Of a stretch of 64,000 nt of DNA, positions 63,058-64,000 are shown piece by piece. Location of the stretch: NCBI GenBank assembly GCA_002796995.1, contig PEKW01000002.1, positions 1 to 64,000 on the forward strand. Reading direction: 5' to 3'. The translations under genes were made by a program, and so were the position numbers. The notes under the pieces are model-generated. The model searched no databases. It was given only the letters and a program-made list of their open reading frames with translations, and was not told the origin of the DNA. Positions within the stretch are counted from its first letter, which is position 1; every line of letters starts with the position of its first letter. This stretch comes from Rhizobium sp. (GTDB taxonomy: Bacteria > Pseudomonadota > Alphaproteobacteria > Rhizobiales > Rhizobiaceae).

Positions 63058-64000
63058 ATGAATGAAGAGAGTAATGACCTCTCGAATGAGGCCGCGGCGC
63101 TTGCCGATATCCTGACATGGTCAGCCGATCTGCCCGGCTGGCAGCGTGACGCCTTGCGCCTGCTCTGCGGCCAGACGAAGCTTGAGCCCGCTGACATCAC
63201 CGCCCTCGTTGCCGTCTGCAAAGGTGACAACCCTGCTGTTCCGCTGGACACCAGCCACATTCGCGATCCCGCCGCGAGCCACGCCGTGGTCAGCCTGGGC
63301 GCCTTGCATGGCTTGGCGAACGTCAACGCCCTCGCGCCGGGCGAGCGGCTGTCCTTCGGCAAGACCGGCCTCACCGTGATCTATGGCGACAACGGCGCCG
63401 GCAAATCGGGATACGCCCGCGTCCTCAAGCAGCTCTGCCGCGCGCGCTCTCCGAAGGGCGACGCCATTCTGCCGAATATCTATGCCGGCTCTGTCGGCGT
63501 ACCGACCGCCAGCATCGATTTCTTCATCGGTGGGCAGAAACGCAGCGCGACGTGGAACCAGGGCGGCTCAGCCGATCCGATGCTGTCAGCCGTCAGCGTC
63601 TTCGACTCGCGAACGGCCAACGTCCATGTGGAGAACACCAACGATCTCGCCTATACGCCGCTTCCTTTGCGCATTCTCGCCGGCCTCGCGCAGGCGTGCC
63701 AGGATGTGAAGGCCAAACTGTCGGCCGAGATAAAGACGCTGGAACAGCAGACGCCAGTTGTCCTTTCGAAACCCGAGTGCAAGCTGGACACGGCGGTCGG
63801 CAAGGTGATCGCCAGCTTGTCCGGCAAGACCAAGCCCGACATCATCGAGAAACTGGCAGGGCTGAGCGGGCAGGAAGAGGCTCGGCTCCAGACCCTCATT
63901 ACTGATCTCGCTGGTGATCCCGGCCGCATCGTCCGTCAGCTTCAAGCCCAAGAAACACGCATCACCGCGGCGATAGAGCAAATCGAGCGACTAACTGCCG
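63058..64000 (+). CDS. AAA/SMC-like ATPase, truncated by the window end
   Basis: The reading frame from ATG 63058 stays open to the end of the window, giving 314 complete codons and no stop. The Walker A motif GDNGAGKS spans residues 110-117, after an N-terminal region of about 100 residues. VSVFDSRTANVHV and YTPLPLRIL follow, and from about residue 230 the chain is Lys/Glu/Gln-rich and probably coiled coil. This fits long AAA_13/SMC-like ATPases, which include the RloC and PrrC anticodon nucleases and defence ATPases. GGGGGGAG lies 9 bases before the start. It is 75 bases after the nuclease-like gene. Confidence 0.83.
   Translation, partial: MNEESNDLSNEAAALADILTWSADLPGWQRDALRLLCGQTKLEPADITALVAVCKGDNPAVPLDTSHIRDPAASHAVVSLGALHGLANVNALAPGERLSFGKTGLTVIYGDNGAGKSGYARVLKQLCRARSPKGDAILPNIYAGSVGVPTASIDFFIGGQKRSATWNQGGSADPMLSAVSVFDSRTANVHVENTNDLAYTPLPLRILAGLAQACQDVKAKLSAEIKTLEQQTPVVLSKPECKLDTAVGKVIASLSGKTKPDIIEKLAGLSGQEEARLQTLITDLAGDPGRIVRQLQAQETRITAAIEQIERLTA

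Overview
The window is GC-rich chromosomal DNA from an alphaproteobacterium, most likely a member of the Rhizobiaceae (Hyphomicrobiales). Four things point there: a rhizobial type of palindromic intergenic repeat next to lepA; an MbfA-type iron exporter behind an Irr/ICE-like box; a periplasmic transglutaminase-like cysteine protease behind a TTAA-N7-TTAA CtrA-like box; and an alpha/beta hydrolase-infC-rpmI-rplT-pheST neighbourhood. Genus and species cannot be read from the sequence. No rRNA, tRNA, CRISPR array or insertion sequence was seen.

Layout. 0.1-1.5 kb: a thioesterase and a two-gene unit whose second member has a TIR/deoxyribosyltransferase-like pattern. 1.6-12.4 kb: lepA and small regulator/transporter/enzyme units, several divergent around clear palindromic operators (MarR-VOC, TetR-RibD-like reductase, TetR-MFS), then an acetylpolyamine amidohydrolase. 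12.7-20.4 kb: envelope and signalling genes, namely an SH3b protein, a large exported partner, and a FecR-like protein with a Gly-Asn array paired with a CHASE2-PAS-GGDEF-EAL protein. 20.5-26.3 kb: an orphan TRAP binding protein, a truncated haemoglobin divergent from mbfA, an MFS protein, the CtrA-box protease and a hydrolase.

26.5-35.0 kb is the translation block infC, rpmI, rplT, pheS, pheT. infC starts with AUU. A four-gene block of two Asp-rich exported proteins and an OmpR-type two-component system lies between infC and rpmI. 35.0-43.0 kb: a DMT transporter, AraC, LysR and GlxA-type regulators, two aldo/keto reductases, and a pair of paralogous lipoproteins. 43.2-47.6 kb: an oxidoreductase and a GtrA/GtrB-like pair divergent from a GT-C-like membrane protein. 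47.6-59.6 kb: a GTA spike-base-like orphan, xseA, a second MarR with the same operator half-site as the first, an M29 aminopeptidase, GST, YbaK, an ArsC-like protein, a diguanylate cyclase, a globin-coupled chemotaxis receptor and an exported protein of unknown function.

59.6-64.0 kb looks like the start of an accessory region. An AT-rich gene-free stretch precedes a tightly packed operon: hipB, hipA, a protein with an E...PD...ExK nuclease-like motif, and a Walker-A ATPase that runs off the window. This is the best candidate for an undescribed system, probably defence or growth control. The Asp-rich/two-component block inside the infC-pheST region and the two-gene unit at 0.68-1.5 kb are the next best.
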